Shown here: in pieces, positions 22,992-32,327 of the stretch
Numbering within the stretch: position 1 is the first letter of the stretch
How the letters are laid out: every line of letters starts with the position of its first letter
Source of the DNA: Acidobacteriaceae bacterium
GTDB taxonomy: Bacteria > Acidobacteriota > Terriglobia > Terriglobales > Acidobacteriaceae
Direction: 5' to 3'
Assembly (NCBI GenBank): GCA_903642265.1
Contig: CAHJWN010000037.1
Span: 1-38,101 of the forward strand
DNA: 38,101 nucleotides
The notes under the pieces: generated by a model
What the model saw: only the letters and a program-made list of their open reading frames with translations
What the model was told of the DNA's origin: nothing
The model's database searches: none
Made by a program: the position numbers and the translations under genes

Positions 22992-25064
22992 CTATCTTCC
23001 GTTTACTCCCACGGACTTCAGACCCGAGGCATGCACCAGAGCCTCTACGCCCGGCACAATGGCGAGAACCAGAACAGCTTTGGGCGCTTGCGCCTCCTTC
23101 AACTCTGCGAGTTGCTGGTTGAGGACTGCGGCCGGCGGAAGCTGCTTGCTTTCAATATTTGCAAGAGCTGCAAGCCCTATGGAAGCCGTGTGGCCAAGGT
23201 TGAGCGACACCGGACCAAGCTCCACACTCAGCGAAGAGAGAGTCAGGAGGGGCTGCAAACCTGCATCGTTCTGGGACCACGCGGTAAGCCAAGCGCGAGC
23301 CTGGCGTACGTCGGATGCAGAACCGCTTCCATCAGCAATGCGTTGTGCAAGCAGGTTGAACTGGCGAGCCTGGTCGCTCTCGGGAGGAACAACGTCCACA
23401 AGCCGGTTGAGCGGCGTGAACCTGTCATAGTCGCGCAAGGATTCTCGCTCATATTCTTTGGTTGGCTCAACGACTTTAGCCAGGACCAGCAGCGATGCAG
23501 GATCGCCGCGTCCGACGATTCGTTGCAGAAAAGCCTGGTTGATCGCTTGCGGAGGCAAGCCGTACCAGGCGAGATGCTGCTGCTGGATCGCAAGCCGAGA
23601 GTACATTTCAGCCATGTCCGTGACATTTTGTGGAGACCACAACCGCTCCGCTACGGCCATAGCGCGCGGCCAGATTCGCTGCGTGATGTTTTCGGCACTC
23701 ATGAACTCCGCCCACATGGCAGCTTCGCCGCCGAGAACAAGACTCTTCTGCTCTGGTGTCAGAGCCGCCGTCGCGCCCAGCAGCGGATCTACCGCGTAGT
23801 GCCGGGATGCCGGCTCGTTGAGATCCAGGTAGTAGCCTGCTGACAGAATCCCTCGGTTTCCTTGCCGCGCCGCGATCGCGAGCGACTCCTGCCCGCGCCA
23901 CGACTGGATGACCACATCCTTCGGTGTGTTGGGCTGCAAGACCTCGTCCCAACCAAGAGCTACCTTGTGATACTTCGACACCAGTTGCTGCACGCGCCCC
24001 GTGAAGTAAGCCTGCAGGGCCGCGTCGTTGGCGATCTGGTGGGACTTCATGAATTCGCGGATCTTTGGGTTGGCGTCCCACTCCTTGCCATTGCACTCGT
24101 CGCCGCCTATGTGGAAGTAGGCATCCGGGAAGAGAGCAGTCATCTCGCCAATCAGGCGATCGAGGAACTTATAGGTGCTTTCCTTCGATGGATCCATGGC
24201 AGGATCGAAGACGCCCCATTTGCGTTCGATCTTGTACGGTCCAGCACCGCTTGCCAGCTCTGGATAGCCAACAAACCAGGCGCTGGCATGGCCCGGCATA
24301 TCAAACTCGGGAACAACCCGGATGCCGCGGTCGCGCGCATACGCAATAAGATCGCGCACTTCCTCCTGCGAGTAGAAGTGGCCATCGGAGCCCTGTGCCT
24401 GCAGCAATGGATAGATCTTGCTTTCGATGCGAAAGCCCTGGTCTTCTGACAGATGCCAGTGGAAGACATTCAGCTTGGCCGCTTCCATCAGGTCCAGATT
24501 CTGGCGCAGTACGTCAAGCGGGATGAAGTGACGCCCGGTATCGATCATGAGACCGCGCCATGGGAATCGAGGCGCGTCGTCGATGGTGACCGCAGGAACG
24601 ATAAAGCCCCGATCGCTTGACTGCACAAGTTGCAGAAATGTCTGGAGTCCGTGGAGAACACCAAGCGGGGTTGGCGCCCGCAGAACTACCTGCTCCGCAG
24701 TGACCTCGAGATGGTAGGACTCATCCTCTCCTAACTGCTGCGTTGGTCTGCTTGCCTGCTCTACCTGAATCAGGAACTGCGGTTGGCCACTGGACGGCTC
24801 GGGCCAGTTGAGAATGCCAGTTTCGTGGCTCAACTGAACCATGAAGCGATTACGGGCGCGTTCAAGACGAGGCTCAGTGAAGCCGCTGAAGGAGATATGC
24901 AGACCATGATCGATAGACAGGCTGCCACTGCCTTGAACGGAGTGTGCCGGCAGGGGCATGATCTGCAGAGGCGCCTGGGCGCGTAGTGAAGCGGCAACCG
25001 ACAGAAGTACACCTGTAGCAATAAGCATTGCCGCGTAAGAACGAAGTGAAACCAACGACTGCAT
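22992..25064 (-). CDS. Secreted beta-N-acetylhexosaminidase (GH20)
   Basis: Releases terminal GlcNAc/GalNAc from chitin oligomers, glycans or cell-wall fragments by substrate-assisted catalysis. The signal peptide is residues 1-~30 (SLRSYAAMLIATGVLLSVAAS ending in LRAQA). The GH20b N-domain follows, then the TIM barrel with FPWRGLMIDTGRHF, NVFHWHLSEDQGFRIE and the catalytic pair Asp322-Glu323 in HIGGDECNG. The RIWPRAMAVAERLW segment closes the barrel, and a C-terminal helical extension completes 690 aa. The start at 25064 is chosen over an upstream frame start at 25187 because it begins the signal peptide and AGGGAG is 6 nt before it. It is divergent from the transporter gene. Confidence 0.93.
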   Translation of the reverse strand: MQSLVSLRSYAAMLIATGVLLSVAASLRAQAPLQIMPLPAHSVQGSGSLSIDHGLHISFSGFTEPRLERARNRFMVQLSHETGILNWPEPSSGQPQFLIQVEQASRPTQQLGEDESYHLEVTAEQVVLRAPTPLGVLHGLQTFLQLVQSSDRGFIVPAVTIDDAPRFPWRGLMIDTGRHFIPLDVLRQNLDLMEAAKLNVFHWHLSEDQGFRIESKIYPLLQAQGSDGHFYSQEEVRDLIAYARDRGIRVVPEFDMPGHASAWFVGYPELASGAGPYKIERKWGVFDPAMDPSKESTYKFLDRLIGEMTALFPDAYFHIGGDECNGKEWDANPKIREFMKSHQIANDAALQAYFTGRVQQLVSKYHKVALGWDEVLQPNTPKDVVIQSWRGQESLAIAARQGNRGILSAGYYLDLNEPASRHYAVDPLLGATAALTPEQKSLVLGGEAAMWAEFMSAENITQRIWPRAMAVAERLWSPQNVTDMAEMYSRLAIQQQHLAWYGLPPQAINQAFLQRIVGRGDPASLLVLAKVVEPTKEYERESLRDYDRFTPLNRLVDVVPPESDQARQFNLLAQRIADGSGSASDVRQARAWLTAWSQNDAGLQPLLTLSSLSVELGPVSLNLGHTASIGLAALANIESKQLPPAAVLNQQLAELKEAQAPKAVLVLAIVPGVEALVHASGLKSVGVNGR

Positions 25065-25177
25065 CAAGTTCTCCCTCACCCTCGAAACGGACACCGCACG
25101 ACGAAATGCAATGTATCCCCTAAATCCTATCTGTATATAGCGCGGTCTCGTAGTATCTGAAGTAGTTATTGAGCCGC

Positions 25178-25188
25178 AGTGTGACACT
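25178..25188. promoter_or_regulatory. Short palindrome between the GH20 and MFS genes
   Basis: AGTGT-G-ACACT is a perfect inverted repeat 25 bp upstream of the MFS start, with a GTGTC half-site again at 25199-25203. It could be an operator; the length makes chance possible. Confidence 0.25.
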
Positions 25189-25213
25189 CATCTAAAGGTG
25201 TCTGAAAGGAACC

Positions 25214-26956
25214 ATGAATCCCGGAACTTCGAATTCAGAGATCATGAACCAAGGAAGTTTGCTCAACGTCCGCCCGGTTTTCTACAACCGGTACCTGCTG
25301 TGTATTGCGGGGCTTGGCGGGCTGCTCTACGGGATTGATGTTGGCATCGTCACAGCGGCCTTGCTCTACCTGGGTAAAACTGTTGATCTGACTGTGAGCC
25401 AGACATCGGCTATCGTTGCGGCCGTGTTTGGCGGCAGCACAGTTTCATCGCTTGTTGCCGGCTTTCTCGCGGACTGGTTTGGCCGCAAGAAGATCATCAT
25501 CCTCAGCGGCTTCCTCTTTGTATCGAGCATCGGGCTTATCGTCCTGTCGCATGGCTTCGTGCCGCTGCTGCTTGGGCGGCTGCTGCAGGGCATCAGCGGT
25601 GGCGTCATTGCGGTCGTGGTTCCGCTCTATCTTGCGGAGTGTCTGAGTGCGGAGACGCGCGGTAGAGGCTCAGCAATCTTTCAATTCATGCTTACCTTTG
25701 GGATCGTGGCAGCGGCGCTCACAGGGCTCTACTACATCCACCAGGCGGAGGCGGTAATTACCGCTGCGGCGGGCAACGCAGACTTGATTCGCGCGGCACA
25801 GAACCACGCGTGGCGAGGTATGTTCCTTGCGGTGATCTATCCGGGGACCGCTTTCTTTATTGGCGCGTTCTTCTTGAGCGAGACCCCCAGGTGGTTATTC
25901 CGCAAGGGCCGTATTGAAGAGGCTGCGATCGCGCTACGCCGTGCTTCTTCGCAGGAAGAAGCTGACCGCGAATTACGCGAGATGCAGGAGCTTGAAGCAG
26001 AAGACAAAGAGCAGGGCGGAGCGAAGACCGGATCTTTACTCCAGCGGAAGTACGTTGTTCCTTTTGTACTTGCGTGCGTAATTCTTACGTTGAACCAGAC
26101 CACCGGCATCAACTCTGTCCTCCCTTATCTGATCATCATGTTGAAGCAGGCCGGGATGTCGGCTACGCAAGCTTCACAGGGCGACCTTGCGGTGAAGCTG
26201 CTGAACTGCGTGATGACGATCATTGCGGTGGCACTGATCGATAAGAAAGGCAGGAAGTTTTTGCTCAGCCTCGGAACGGGCGGCATCGTCATCTCGTTGC
26301 TGGGTGTGGCTTCCTTCTTTTACGCGTTCGAGTCGCATCGGGTCGATGTAAGCCCCCAGGTAAAATCGAGAATCCACGCCAATACGCTGACGATGATGCC
26401 AAGCGATGTAACGTCGATGGCTTCTCAGCAAACGGGCGCAGTGGCGATGACGATTCTTTACTCCTATGGCAGCGGAGACAAGCTGGCAACGCTGGTCAGC
26501 TCTGATACAAGTTCACTCACCGTAGCTCCAGAGGCCGATGTTGCCGGCCGCCCACTCGTCATCAGACGCGCCGTGGTCAGCCCGGTTCCGACGGAACGCA
26601 CCGGGTGGTTTGTCACGGGCTTCCTTGGACTTTTTATCACCTGCTATTCCGTCGGACCAGGTGTAGTGGTGTGGCTAACCCTGTCGGAGTTAATGCCCAC
26701 CAGGATCCGTTCAGCTGGCATGGGGATTGCGCTGCTTCTAAATCAGGGTACGTCGACGCTGATCGCCGGATCATTTCTTCCGGTGGTTTCCAACTACGGC
26801 TACTATTCGATGTTTCTTTTCTGGGCCGGGGCTACTGCTTTGTATTTCGTCACAGCCGTGTTCTTTCTGCCCGAGACCAAAGGAAAGACACTTGAAGAGA
26901 TCGGACGACTCTTCGATCCCGTCCACAATCAACAACGCTCTGGGCATTCCCGATGA
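25214..26956 (+). CDS. Sugar-porter family MFS transporter
   Basis: Inner-membrane proton-coupled or facilitative sugar/polyol transporter with 12 predicted helices. Signature motifs are GLGGLLYGIDVGIV in helix 1, DWFGRKK between helices 2 and 3, RLLQGISGGVIAVVVPLYLAE in helix 4, NQTTGINSVLPY in helix 7 and the terminal PETKGKTLEEI. The length is 580 aa against a usual 450-490. The extra ~95 residues lie at ~370-465 between helices 9 and 10 and carry Ser/Thr/Val-rich sequence, predicted outside. The substrate is not readable; myo-inositol is a candidate only because of the nearby oxygenase. AAAGGA lies just before the ATG. It is divergent from GH20. Confidence 0.9.
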   Translation: MNPGTSNSEIMNQGSLLNVRPVFYNRYLLCIAGLGGLLYGIDVGIVTAALLYLGKTVDLTVSQTSAIVAAVFGGSTVSSLVAGFLADWFGRKKIIILSGFLFVSSIGLIVLSHGFVPLLLGRLLQGISGGVIAVVVPLYLAECLSAETRGRGSAIFQFMLTFGIVAAALTGLYYIHQAEAVITAAAGNADLIRAAQNHAWRGMFLAVIYPGTAFFIGAFFLSETPRWLFRKGRIEEAAIALRRASSQEEADRELREMQELEAEDKEQGGAKTGSLLQRKYVVPFVLACVILTLNQTTGINSVLPYLIIMLKQAGMSATQASQGDLAVKLLNCVMTIIAVALIDKKGRKFLLSLGTGGIVISLLGVASFFYAFESHRVDVSPQVKSRIHANTLTMMPSDVTSMASQQTGAVAMTILYSYGSGDKLATLVSSDTSSLTVAPEADVAGRPLVIRRAVVSPVPTERTGWFVTGFLGLFITCYSVGPGVVVWLTLSELMPTRIRSAGMGIALLLNQGTSTLIAGSFLPVVSNYGYYSMFLFWAGATALYFVTAVFFLPETKGKTLEEIGRLFDPVHNQQRSGHSR

Positions 26957-26969
26957 ACGGACGGTCTAC

Positions 26970-28067
26970 CTACGTCCAGTAGAGGATCTTTGCTTCAGGC
27001 AGATGCGTCGCAATCATTTCCTGAAAGAACATCCTCATCTCACCCATTGAATCTTTGGGGTAAACGTACTTGAAGCCGCCAAACTTGGTTCGCTTCTGAG
27101 TTCGTGCTTCCTCGCGGAGATCAAGGGTCGTCTTGGGATACCACCCAATCAGCACTTCCTTTGATCCTGGAGTGAACCGATGGGTGATAAGTTCCGCAGT
27201 CAGATCGACGGCGGAGATGCCTTGCAGCGCCTGGGCCACGCCCAAAAACAGGTCAGCATACTCCTGGCGCCAGTTTGTGATCGGCATGATGGGAGCGATC
27301 GTAAGACCTACGGGGTAGCCAGCCGAGGCCATCTTTCTCAGGGCCTGCAGCCGCTGGGTAACGTTTGCAGTTCCACCTTCAAAATCCCGTGAGACGCTGG
27401 CGGCATTCAAAGAAAAGCGGACCCTTGTTCTGCCGCGATGATCGATCGCGAGCAGGCCATCGACGGCGTCGAACTTCGTCGTCCAGCGAAGCTGAACCGG
27501 TGCCTCCCACAATCCGAAGAAACGAATTGACGCTGCGAGGGCTCCAGTCAGGTGCTCGATACCCAGAGGGTCGGTGTAGCAGGACGCCTCAAAGGTCGTA
27601 CCCTCGCCTGCACGCTCCGTCGACTTCGAGGTGATTGTCCCTTTGCCTGCGTATGCCTTCAAGCTGTCCAGTATCTCTTCCAGATTTGCATAAGCGCGGG
27701 TGACCGGGGGTCCGCTCAGCGAACCGGCAAGGTAGCAGTACTGGCAGTGGGCGGGGCATCCTTGCGCGATATGAAATTGCCAATCGGCAGATGGTGGGAT
27801 TGGCTGGAGACGTCGCTGCCCTGGAGGCGAGACAACGATTGCGAGTGTGGTCTTCGCGTTGGCATACGCTTTGCGTGCATCTTCGCCGGTAAGTCCGGCC
27901 AGACGATTCGCTTTCAGCTTGATGACTTCAGCACCGGATTGCTCTGCGCGCGCCAGCATCGCCTGACCGTATGGAAGTGCCAGCGCATCGGGCGTTATCA
28001 GGACTCTCCTGGGCCGCCACAACTTGGCTACTGGCGTAACACGTACCTCCTCCATCTGATCGACCAT
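26970..28067 (-). CDS. Spore photoproduct lyase-like radical SAM protein
   Basis: A 365-aa protein with the radical-SAM cluster motif Cys104-x3-Cys108-x2-Cys111 (CPAHCQYCYL). It has the SPL-family segment FEASCYTDPLGIEHLTG, whose Cys163 seems to correspond to the H-donor cysteine (Cys141) of Bacillus SPL. Family role: repair of the 5-thyminyl-5,6-dihydrothymine spore photoproduct; many homologues in non-sporing bacteria have unknown roles. The start is uncertain: ATG 28067, ATG 28055 and TTG 28082 are in frame and none has a clear ribosome-binding site. It is convergent with the MFS gene, with a 13-bp gap. Confidence 0.8.
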   Translation of the reverse strand: MVDQMEEVRVTPVAKLWRPRRVLITPDALALPYGQAMLARAEQSGAEVIKLKANRLAGLTGEDARKAYANAKTTLAIVVSPPGQRRLQPIPPSADWQFHIAQGCPAHCQYCYLAGSLSGPPVTRAYANLEEILDSLKAYAGKGTITSKSTERAGEGTTFEASCYTDPLGIEHLTGALAASIRFFGLWEAPVQLRWTTKFDAVDGLLAIDHRGRTRVRFSLNAASVSRDFEGGTANVTQRLQALRKMASAGYPVGLTIAPIMPITNWRQEYADLFLGVAQALQGISAVDLTAELITHRFTPGSKEVLIGWYPKTTLDLREEARTQKRTKFGGFKYVYPKDSMGEMRMFFQEMIATHLPEAKILYWT

Positions 28068-28169
28068 ACAAATTCGATACAAGGTACGGGTATTTGGCTG
28101 TCCGGCGCGTGGGTGGCCTGCTGCTCAAGCTTTATCGTGCCAAAGAAGTCTGCACATCGAGTAGTAGGA

Positions 28170-28222
28170 GCATCACCGCAATACGATGAGCTTTCAAGGT
28201 GATGCCTACATCCAATAGGCAT
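28170..28222 (+). promoter_or_regulatory. Two mutually exclusive hairpins over the hydrolase start codon
   Basis: Stem A: GCATCACC (28170-28177) with GGTGATGC (28198-28205). Stem B: ATGCCTA (28202-28208) with TAGGCAT (28216-28222). The arms overlap at 28202-28205, so only one can form. Stem B buries the first two bases of the ATG at 28221. This is the geometry of a translational switch; the trigger is unknown. Confidence 0.4.
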
Positions 28223-28865
28223 GCAGACATTCCTTTCAGGAGGCGTCCCGATTCGCCTCGAATGCTTCAGACCGAAAACGTCCGCGCCCTGTCCCGCCCT
28301 TATCTTTTTCCATGGCGCGGGTGGCAACGTGGATCAATGGCTTAAGTACATCGCGCCCGCAATCAACAGCTTCGGCATTGCGCTTTACGCTGTGCATTAT
28401 TTCGACCGCACAAAGACCGTACGTGCCGATCCTGCGCTTATCCAGGATGGAATACACGTTCCACTCTGGCTTCAGACGGCCACAGACGCACTTTCGCACA
28501 TAGCCGCGATGCCCGATGTAGATGCTCGGCGAATCGGTCTGATTGGCGTCTCGCTGGGGGCCTTCTTGTCCCTGGCACTTGCAACCGAGGCCAAGCCCAT
28601 TCGCGCGGTCATCGATATTTCTGGTGGTTTAGCAGAACCGTGGTTCAACCGTGCTACTTCTGCATTCCCGCATACGCTTATCCTTCATGGGGAGGCCGAT
28701 ACCACGGTGCCGGTATCGTATGCTCGCGACCTGGATGACCTGCTTACACGCCTTGAGGTGCGGCACCAGACACAGCTTCTTCCGGGTGAAGGTCACTGGT
28801 TCTCACCCGGCGCGCATCTACGGGTTCTCACGGCAGTCTCAGAGTTCCTGAGAACGAGCCTGTGA
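28221..28865 (+). CDS. Alpha/beta hydrolase, dienelactone hydrolase-like
   Basis: A 214-aa cytoplasmic hydrolase. The oxyanion-hole motif FFHGAGG starts near residue 29. The nucleophile elbow GVSLG places Ser111, the acid is Asp160 in HGEADTTVP, and the base is His192 in GEGHWF. The triad is complete and in canonical order. The substrate is unknown. The ATG at 28221 is the only start before the motifs, but it has only a weak AGG near it and lies inside a hairpin. It ends 25 bp before a tRNA on the opposite strand. Confidence 0.87.
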   Translation: MQTFLSGGVPIRLECFRPKTSAPCPALIFFHGAGGNVDQWLKYIAPAINSFGIALYAVHYFDRTKTVRADPALIQDGIHVPLWLQTATDALSHIAAMPDVDARRIGLIGVSLGAFLSLALATEAKPIRAVIDISGGLAEPWFNRATSAFPHTLILHGEADTTVPVSYARDLDDLLTRLEVRHQTQLLPGEGHWFSPGAHLRVLTAVSEFLRTSL

Positions 28866-28890
28866 CCGCATATAATATGTGCATGAAAAT

Positions 28891-28967
28891 TGGTCGGGAC
28901 GACTAGATTCGAACTAGCGACCTCACCCACCCCAAGGGTGCGCTCTACCAGGCTGAGCCACGTCCCG
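28891..28967 (-). tRNA. tRNA-Pro (GGG anticodon)
   Basis: On the minus strand the acceptor stem CGGGACG (28967-28961) pairs with CGTCCCG (28901-28895), followed by discriminator A and an encoded CCA (28893-28891). The anticodon stem CACCC/GGGTG encloses TTGGGGT with anticodon GGG at 28933-28931. Confidence 0.95.
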
Positions 28968-29089
28968 ACTGTGTTGCGGCTGCCTTCCACAGCAGGATCG
29001 ATAGCGATCCAGCAGGAAAACAGCAGGGTTTGCTGCAGTTATAAGTGTACACGAGGCCAAATTTATCGAAGGCTCTGGTTTACGCTCTG

Positions 29090-29362
29090 TCAGTGCGTCG
29101 GAGCTACAAATTCCTTCGGAAGCGAACCGCCTTCGCCGAAGAAGAATTCATTCATCTGCTCGACGAGGAAATCCTGGGCCTCGCGCGTCCACGGCTGCAG
29201 ACGGTACTCATTCAGCAGCATCTTCTGGCGCTCCACCCACTCACCCCAGGCCTTCTTGCTTACGTTCTTGTAGATCTTTTGACCAAAATCCGAGTCGAAC
29301 GGTGGTTCGTCCAGCCCTTCCATCTCAGCCTTATACTTGGTGCAAAAAACCATGTGTGCCAT
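29090..29362 (-). CDS. yggX: Probable Fe(2+)-trafficking protein (YggX family)
   Basis: A 90-aa cytoplasmic protein implicated in iron handling and protection of Fe-S proteins from oxidation. The family pattern is clear: MVFCTKYKAEMEGLDEPPF with the conserved Cys7, GQKIYKNVSKKAWGEWVERQ, MLLNEYRL and a C-terminal FFFGEG. The length equals E. coli YggX. The start at 29362 has CAGGAG 12 nt upstream; Met4 is a less well-placed alternative. It lies 44 bp after rnr on the same strand and may use its own -10. Confidence 0.93.
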   Translation of the reverse strand: MAHMVFCTKYKAEMEGLDEPPFDSDFGQKIYKNVSKKAWGEWVERQKMLLNEYRLQPWTREAQDFLVEQMNEFFFGEGGSLPKEFVAPTH

Positions 29363-29387
29363 TGTTTGCCAGATCTCCTGAACCTCT

Positions 29388-29393
29388 ATTGTA
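29388..29393 (-). promoter_or_regulatory. -10-like element before yggX
   Basis: TACAAT on the minus strand lies 25 bp upstream of the yggX start, in the rnr-yggX gap. No convincing -35 is seen. Confidence 0.3.
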
Positions 29394-29406
29394 AAGTGAC
29401 GCGCGT

Positions 29407-32145
29407 CTACCTGCGTTTGCCCTTGGCTTTCTTCTCCCGCGTGCGCACCTTGGATTTTGTCTTGCCCTTCTTCTTCCCGCTTCGGTTCGGGCTCGGGTGC
29501 GGCCTGATGCCTTCAGCGCTGGCTGCGGTCTTTGACTTTCCAGTTCCGGACTTTTTGCCCGGACCCTGGACACGCGCCGCAAGCTCCTCTTCTGAGGGTA
29601 GAAGGGCAAACTGAAGCCGCCGCTGCTGACGGTCGATCCTGTCAAGCAGCACATGCACTCTCAGCCCCATCTTGAAGATCCTGCCATTGCGGTCGCCGAC
29701 GATCTGCCGGTCCGTGTCGCGGAAGCTATACCGGTCATCCACCAGCGAGTTCAGCGGCACAAGACCTTCGATGAACAGGTCATCCAACTCCACAAAGAAG
29801 CCGTACTTCGTGCACGAGAGCACAACTGCCTGGAAGTCCTCGCCGACGCGGTCCTGCATGAACTTGATTTTCTTCCACTCGATCAGCTCGCGTTCGGCGT
29901 CGGCGGCCCTACGCTCGGTCTGGCTGCACTCGCTTGCGATGGCATCGAGCTCCGCTTCTGGAATGGGCGCCGCAGTGTCGTTCTCCGCAGCTTCACGATT
30001 TGCTGTCTCCATCGTCCGCTTGCGTGCTTCAGAGGACCACGGCTGCGGCGCATCGCTCAGGATTGCTCCACCTTCGGGACCAGCACCGGCGTTCAGCAAC
30101 GCACGAAGCAGCCGGTGAACAATTAGGTCGGGGTAGCGGCGAATCGGCGAGGTAAAGTGCGTGTAACTCGGGCTGGCCAGCGCGAAGTGCCCCACGTTGC
30201 GCTCACTGTATCGCGCCTGCTTCAGAGATCGCAGCATCAGGTAAGCAAGGATCCGCTCCTCGGGTTTGCCAGCGATCTTCGCCGTCAGTTTCTGATACAT
30301 CTGCGGCGTGACCGGGATGGATTCCGGCACCTCGTGGACCTGCGCCTTACGGTCTGTCCCGCGAACATTGCGCCGGTCGCCACGCGTCTGGATCCGCTTT
30401 ACCGGCAGACTCGAAAATCCCAGCGAATAGCCAAACTGGCTCGCTGTCTCTTCAAAGTCGACAATGCGCTTCGGGTCTGGCACCTCGTGGATCCGATAGA
30501 CGCTTGGCACCACCTGCGCCTCAATCCACGTTGCCACGCATTCGTTCGCCGAGAGCATGAACTCCTCGATCAGCCGATGCGACCAGCCTCGCTCCGACCG
30601 CACAATCGCGTGCATGTCGCCATCGGGATTGAACAGGATCACGGGCTCCGGCAGGTCGAAGTCAATCGACCCGCGCCGCTTGCGCTTGGCATTCAACTTC
30701 AGCGCCAGCTCATACATCCGCTCGAACTCCGGCACCAAGTCGTCGAACTCCGTACGCACGGCTTCGTCGCCGTCGAGCACACTCTGGATCTGCGTGTAGG
30801 TCATACGCCGGGCGCTGCGTATGATGCCTTCGCAGATCTCGTAGCCCAGCACTTCGCCACGGGTGTCGATCTCCATCAGGCAGCTCAGGACGAGCCTGTC
30901 TTCATCGGGGCGCAGGCTGCACATTCCGCTCGAAAGCGTATTTGGGAGCATTGGGATTGCGCGATCGGGAAAGTAGACCGAGTTCCCACGCAGCCGCGCC
31001 TCCAGATCGAGCGCCGTTCCCGGTTGTACATAGTGGCTGACGTCGGCGATATGCACCTGCAACTCCCAGTTACCATTGGCCATGGGAGTGACCAGCACGG
31101 CATCGTCGAAGTCACGCGCCGTTTCGCCATCAATGGTCACGATCTTCAGGCCGCGAAAGTCCCGCCGACGCATTACTTCATCAGGCTGCAGCGTGGCGAC
31201 CGTCATCGCCGCAGATTCGGTTGCTTCAGCGAGTACGTTGGCGGGAAATACATGCGGCAGATGATGCTTGCGGATGATGATTTCGACATCCACGCCGAAC
31301 GCATCGGGCGGCCCAAGAATCTCAAGAATCCGTCCCTTCGCGGGCCGTCCGGCGGAGGGGAAGTCGGTCACTTCGACGTCGACGGCCAGCCCTTCAAGCG
31401 GATCGGCCTTGTCTCCCTCAAACCAGCTCGCCTGCTGCGCCTGCGCTTCTTCGCCCAACACACGATGCGCTTTCGCGGTGGCGTGCGTCGCTGCAGGTAC
31501 TTCAAGGCCATCCGGAATCAGAATTGGCTGAGTCATGCGCTCATCGAGCGGCGTGATGTAGTTACCCTGAAACAGCGGCGCGTTGTCCCACGCCGACTGC
31601 CTGCCCTGCTTCCTGGCGTAGTGAAAGATTCCAACCACGGTAGGGTTCCGACGCGTCAAGACACGCGCGATGCGGCCTGATCGTCGCCCATCCCGACCCG
31701 GAGGAGCTTCGTCGACAAGCACTTCATCACCCTGCATCGCGCCGTTGATCTCGTTCGGTGGAATGAAGAGGTCGTCGTCACGATTGATGCTTCCACTTGG
31801 TCTTACAAATCCGTACCCGTCACGATGCAGATCGAGCTTGCCCGCAAGCAGTTTGTCGCGAGTAGCTCGCAGCATCGTTTCCGGTGGGGGATTCAAGGTA
31901 CGCGGCACTCGGGCCGTCTTCTCCGGTGTAGCCGAAGGCGTCGACCACTGCTCATTGTTTATCTTTACGAGCTCCCCGCGGGCCGTAATCCTGGCAAGTT
32001 GTTCAAGCAGCAGCCTTCGCTCCCGCCCACCACCCATGCCCAGCTCCCGGACGAGTTGTTTATATCCGGCGCGTCCACCCGCCGACCGCTCGACGCGGCG
32101 AATCAATTCACGATCAGTATTCGGGTAAGGTCCTTGCTTCGGCAT
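29407..32145 (-). CDS. rnr: Ribonuclease R (RNB-family 3'-5' exoribonuclease)
   Basis: Processive hydrolytic exonuclease that degrades structured RNA. Domains in order: an N-terminal winged-helix region (~1-65), cold-shock OB folds (~95-290), the RNB catalytic domain (~330-690) and an S1 domain (~765-850). In the RNB domain DGETARDFDDAV near residue 345 supplies the metal-binding Asp cluster, and PDRAIPMLPNTLSSGMCSL and FTSPIRRYPDLIVHRLL are typical. The last ~55 residues are a Lys/Arg/Gly-rich tail, as in many RNase R proteins. An acidic/polar insert precedes the S1 domain. The length of 912 aa is at the long end. The start at 32145 is the first Met; no Shine-Dalgarno is seen. Confidence 0.93.
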   Translation of the reverse strand: MPKQGPYPNTDRELIRRVERSAGGRAGYKQLVRELGMGGGRERRLLLEQLARITARGELVKINNEQWSTPSATPEKTARVPRTLNPPPETMLRATRDKLLAGKLDLHRDGYGFVRPSGSINRDDDLFIPPNEINGAMQGDEVLVDEAPPGRDGRRSGRIARVLTRRNPTVVGIFHYARKQGRQSAWDNAPLFQGNYITPLDERMTQPILIPDGLEVPAATHATAKAHRVLGEEAQAQQASWFEGDKADPLEGLAVDVEVTDFPSAGRPAKGRILEILGPPDAFGVDVEIIIRKHHLPHVFPANVLAEATESAAMTVATLQPDEVMRRRDFRGLKIVTIDGETARDFDDAVLVTPMANGNWELQVHIADVSHYVQPGTALDLEARLRGNSVYFPDRAIPMLPNTLSSGMCSLRPDEDRLVLSCLMEIDTRGEVLGYEICEGIIRSARRMTYTQIQSVLDGDEAVRTEFDDLVPEFERMYELALKLNAKRKRRGSIDFDLPEPVILFNPDGDMHAIVRSERGWSHRLIEEFMLSANECVATWIEAQVVPSVYRIHEVPDPKRIVDFEETASQFGYSLGFSSLPVKRIQTRGDRRNVRGTDRKAQVHEVPESIPVTPQMYQKLTAKIAGKPEERILAYLMLRSLKQARYSERNVGHFALASPSYTHFTSPIRRYPDLIVHRLLRALLNAGAGPEGGAILSDAPQPWSSEARKRTMETANREAAENDTAAPIPEAELDAIASECSQTERRAADAERELIEWKKIKFMQDRVGEDFQAVVLSCTKYGFFVELDDLFIEGLVPLNSLVDDRYSFRDTDRQIVGDRNGRIFKMGLRVHVLLDRIDRQQRRLQFALLPSEEELAARVQGPGKKSGTGKSKTAASAEGIRPHPSPNRSGKKKGKTKSKVRTREKKAKGKRR

Positions 32146-32327
32146 AAAAGAGTGATGGTCGGCGCATCCTGCTCCACGCGGCAGCCAAGCTCAGGCTACA
32201 CGATGCCGCGTGCTCCTGCTGTGCGCTTAGGCGGCTGACTTTCCCGCTCAAAGCAAGGTCTAGCCTATTCCCGCCGTACCAACAATCATGTCCTTTAGTT
32301 CTCCAAACCAGACGCGCGCTCTCGAGC

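Noticed and set aside
28866..28890. TATAAT near 28871 as a promoter
   Set aside because: On the plus strand it would transcribe antisense to tRNA-Pro, and on the minus strand the reverse sequence is not a -10 for any gene; probably chance.
30157..31680. 507-aa open frame antisense to rnr
   Set aside because: Entirely inside the RNase R gene, with a His/Arg/Leu-rich shadow composition.
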